From: Betaproteobacteria bacterium
GTDB lineage: Bacteria > Pseudomonadota > Gammaproteobacteria > Burkholderiales > SG8-39
Direction: 5' to 3'
Assembly: GCA_009693345.1 (NCBI GenBank)
Contig: SHXL01000186.1
Span: 1 to 5,114, forward strand
DNA: 5,114 bases
Part shown: positions 4,066 to 5,114 of the stretch, one piece after another
How the letters are laid out: the number at the start of each line of letters is the position of its first letter
Position numbering within the stretch: position 1 is the first letter of the stretch
Notes under the pieces: model-generated
Databases searched by the model: none
Seen by the model: the letters and a program-made list of their open reading frames with translations, nothing else
Told to the model about the DNA's origin: nothing
Program-made: the position numbers and the translations under genes

Positions 4066-5114
4066 CGTGATCGCGGGACTTTCCGGCCTCGCGGCCGGCG
4101 TCGTTTACCTCTTTTCGCAGGGACTGCCCAACGTGATCATGCTGGCGGTGGGCGGCACCCTGCTCTACCTCGGGGCGAAAAAGGACGTCGAGCCGCTGCT
4201 GCTGATCCCGATCGGGATGGGCTGCGTGCTGGTCAACATCCCGCTCTCCGAACTGGGCACCGAGGGCGGGCTGCTGAAGATCTTCTACGAGATGGGCGTC
4301 GCCAACGAGGTATTTCCGCTGCTCATCTTCGTCGCGATCGGGGCGATGACCGATTTCGGGCCGCTGATGGAGAATCCCAGGATCCTGCTGTTCGGCGCCG
4401 CGGGACAGTTCGGCATATTCATCACGCTGATGCTGGCGCTCGCGCTGGGCTTTCCGGCGCTGGAGGCGGTGAGCATCGCGATCATCGGCGCCTGCGACGG
4501 CCCGACCGCGATCTACGTCGCATCGCAGTACGCGCCACAGCTCCTGGGACCCATCTCGGTCGCGGCCTATTCGTACATGGCGCTGGTGCCGATCATCATG
4601 CCGCCCATCATGCGCGCGCTGACCACGGAGAAGGAGCGCACCATCCGGATGGGCACTGTGAAGAAGAGCGTCTCGCAGACCACCAAGATCCTGTTCCCGC
4701 TCGTCGTCACCCTGGTGGGCGGCCTGATCGCGCCCAAGGGACTGCCGCTGCTTGGCACCATCATGCTCGGCAATTTCATGCGCGAATCGGGCGCGGTGGC
4801 GCGGCTGACCAAGGCCTCGGAGAATGAGATCGCCAACGTGGTGACCCTGTTCCTCGGCCTCGCCATCGGCGGCACCATGGAAGGCCACGCCTTCCTCAAG
4901 CCGACCACATTGGCGATTTTCGGCATGGGATTCGTCGCCATCTCCTTCGACATCGCGGCTGGCGTGCTGTTCGGCAAGCTGATGTGCAAGCTGACCGGCG
5001 GCAAGATCAACCCGCTCATCGGCGCGGCCGGCATCTCCACCTACCCCATGGCCGCGCGCGTGGTGCAGACCGAGGGGCTGCGCTACGACAAGAAGAACCA
5101 CCTCCTGATGCACG
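4055..5114 (+). CDS. Na+-translocating biotin-dependent decarboxylase beta subunit (OadB/GcdB/MmdB family), 3' end beyond the window
   Basis: The 353 residues present are nearly the whole of this polytopic inner-membrane subunit (family about 375-430). The beta subunit decarboxylates carboxybiotin and couples it to Na+ export. Functional residues known from Klebsiella OadB are conserved: Asp148 in GACDGPTAIYVASQ (equivalent to Asp203), Tyr174 in AAYSYMALVP (Tyr229), and the N-x3-G-x4-S set Asn319, Gly323, Ser328 in INPLIGAAGIST (Asn373, Gly377, Ser382). Other signatures are IFYEMGVANEVFPLLIFVAI (76-95), GAMTDFGPL (96-104) and GNFMRESGAV (239-248). The start overlaps the preceding small gene by 11 nt without a clear Shine-Dalgarno, implying coupling. 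Position behind gcdH favours glutaconyl-CoA decarboxylase (GcdB), but the subunit is shared across oxaloacetate, methylmalonyl-CoA and glutaconyl-CoA pumps and specificity lies in the carboxyltransferase subunit, which is not in view. An oddity is Met182 where many relatives have Gln (VPIIMPPIM versus IQPPIM). Confidence 0.94.
   Translation, partial: MIDSVIAGLSGLAAGVVYLFSQGLPNVIMLAVGGTLLYLGAKKDVEPLLLIPIGMGCVLVNIPLSELGTEGGLLKIFYEMGVANEVFPLLIFVAIGAMTDFGPLMENPRILLFGAAGQFGIFITLMLALALGFPALEAVSIAIIGACDGPTAIYVASQYAPQLLGPISVAAYSYMALVPIIMPPIMRALTTEKERTIRMGTVKKSVSQTTKILFPLVVTLVGGLIAPKGLPLLGTIMLGNFMRESGAVARLTKASENEIANVVTLFLGLAIGGTMEGHAFLKPTTLAIFGMGFVAISFDIAAGVLFGKLMCKLTGGKINPLIGAAGISTYPMAARVVQTEGLRYDKKNHLLMH

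Noticed and set aside
4016..5113. 365-codon open frame on the minus strand across the decarboxylase beta subunit
   Set aside because: The translation is a low-complexity mix of His, Arg, Asp and Gln, the mirror image of a hydrophobic membrane-protein gene on the plus strand. The beta subunit keeps all its functional residues and is the real gene.
1..5114. Search for CRISPR arrays, tRNAs, insertion-sequence ends and long direct repeats
   Set aside because: By eye I found no regularly spaced repeats, cloverleaf-like segments, transposase-like frames or terminal inverted repeats with target duplications. The two broken loci have no visible mobile-element boundary.

Overview
The window looks like a piece of a high-GC betaproteobacterial chromosome, most probably Burkholderiales or a relative. 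The evidence is an orphan Bug-type (TctC-like) periplasmic binding protein, a family greatly expanded in that group, together with the strong G/C bias at third codon positions. I see no tRNA, rRNA, CRISPR array or insertion sequence.

Layout. Positions 1-86 (minus strand) carry the middle of a quinone oxidoreductase reading frame. It runs off the left edge and loses recognisable homology abruptly near position 86, so it is a 5'-truncated remnant or a rearrangement edge. Positions 87-304 hold no convincing gene, only a 20-codon ORF with a good Shine-Dalgarno and a weak terminator-like hairpin for the gene to the right. Positions 305-2126 (minus) are a compact two-gene unit: a Bug-family solute-binding protein, followed 25 nt later by a phytanoyl-CoA dioxygenase (PhyH)-family Fe(II)/2-oxoglutarate oxygenase. 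Positions 2164-2650 (minus) are a composite pseudogene. The start of a VOC/glyoxalase-superfamily protein is joined to the last ~70 residues of a hydantoinase/dihydropyrimidinase-type amidohydrolase, and each half has its own single-base frameshift.

From a 55-bp divergent intergenic region, which contains a perfect 6-6-6 inverted repeat, the plus strand reads a tight operon: glutaryl-CoA dehydrogenase (gcdH, 2706-3920), a 47-residue OadG/GcdD-like single-span membrane subunit (3922-4065), and the beta subunit of a Na+-translocating biotin-dependent decarboxylase (OadB/GcdB family, 4055 to the right edge). The last two genes overlap by 11 nt.

How the genes fit together. The plus-strand operon suggests catabolism of glutaryl-CoA (from lysine, tryptophan, glutarate or aromatic/pimelate-type degradation), with membrane energy conservation from decarboxylation of glutaconyl-CoA. 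However, the dehydrogenase keeps the Tyr-Glu active-site pair of the decarboxylating enzyme class, which would make a separate glutaconyl-CoA decarboxylase redundant. This mismatch is the most interesting question in the window. The minus-strand side looks like an uptake/oxidation cassette that has suffered gene decay at both ends.
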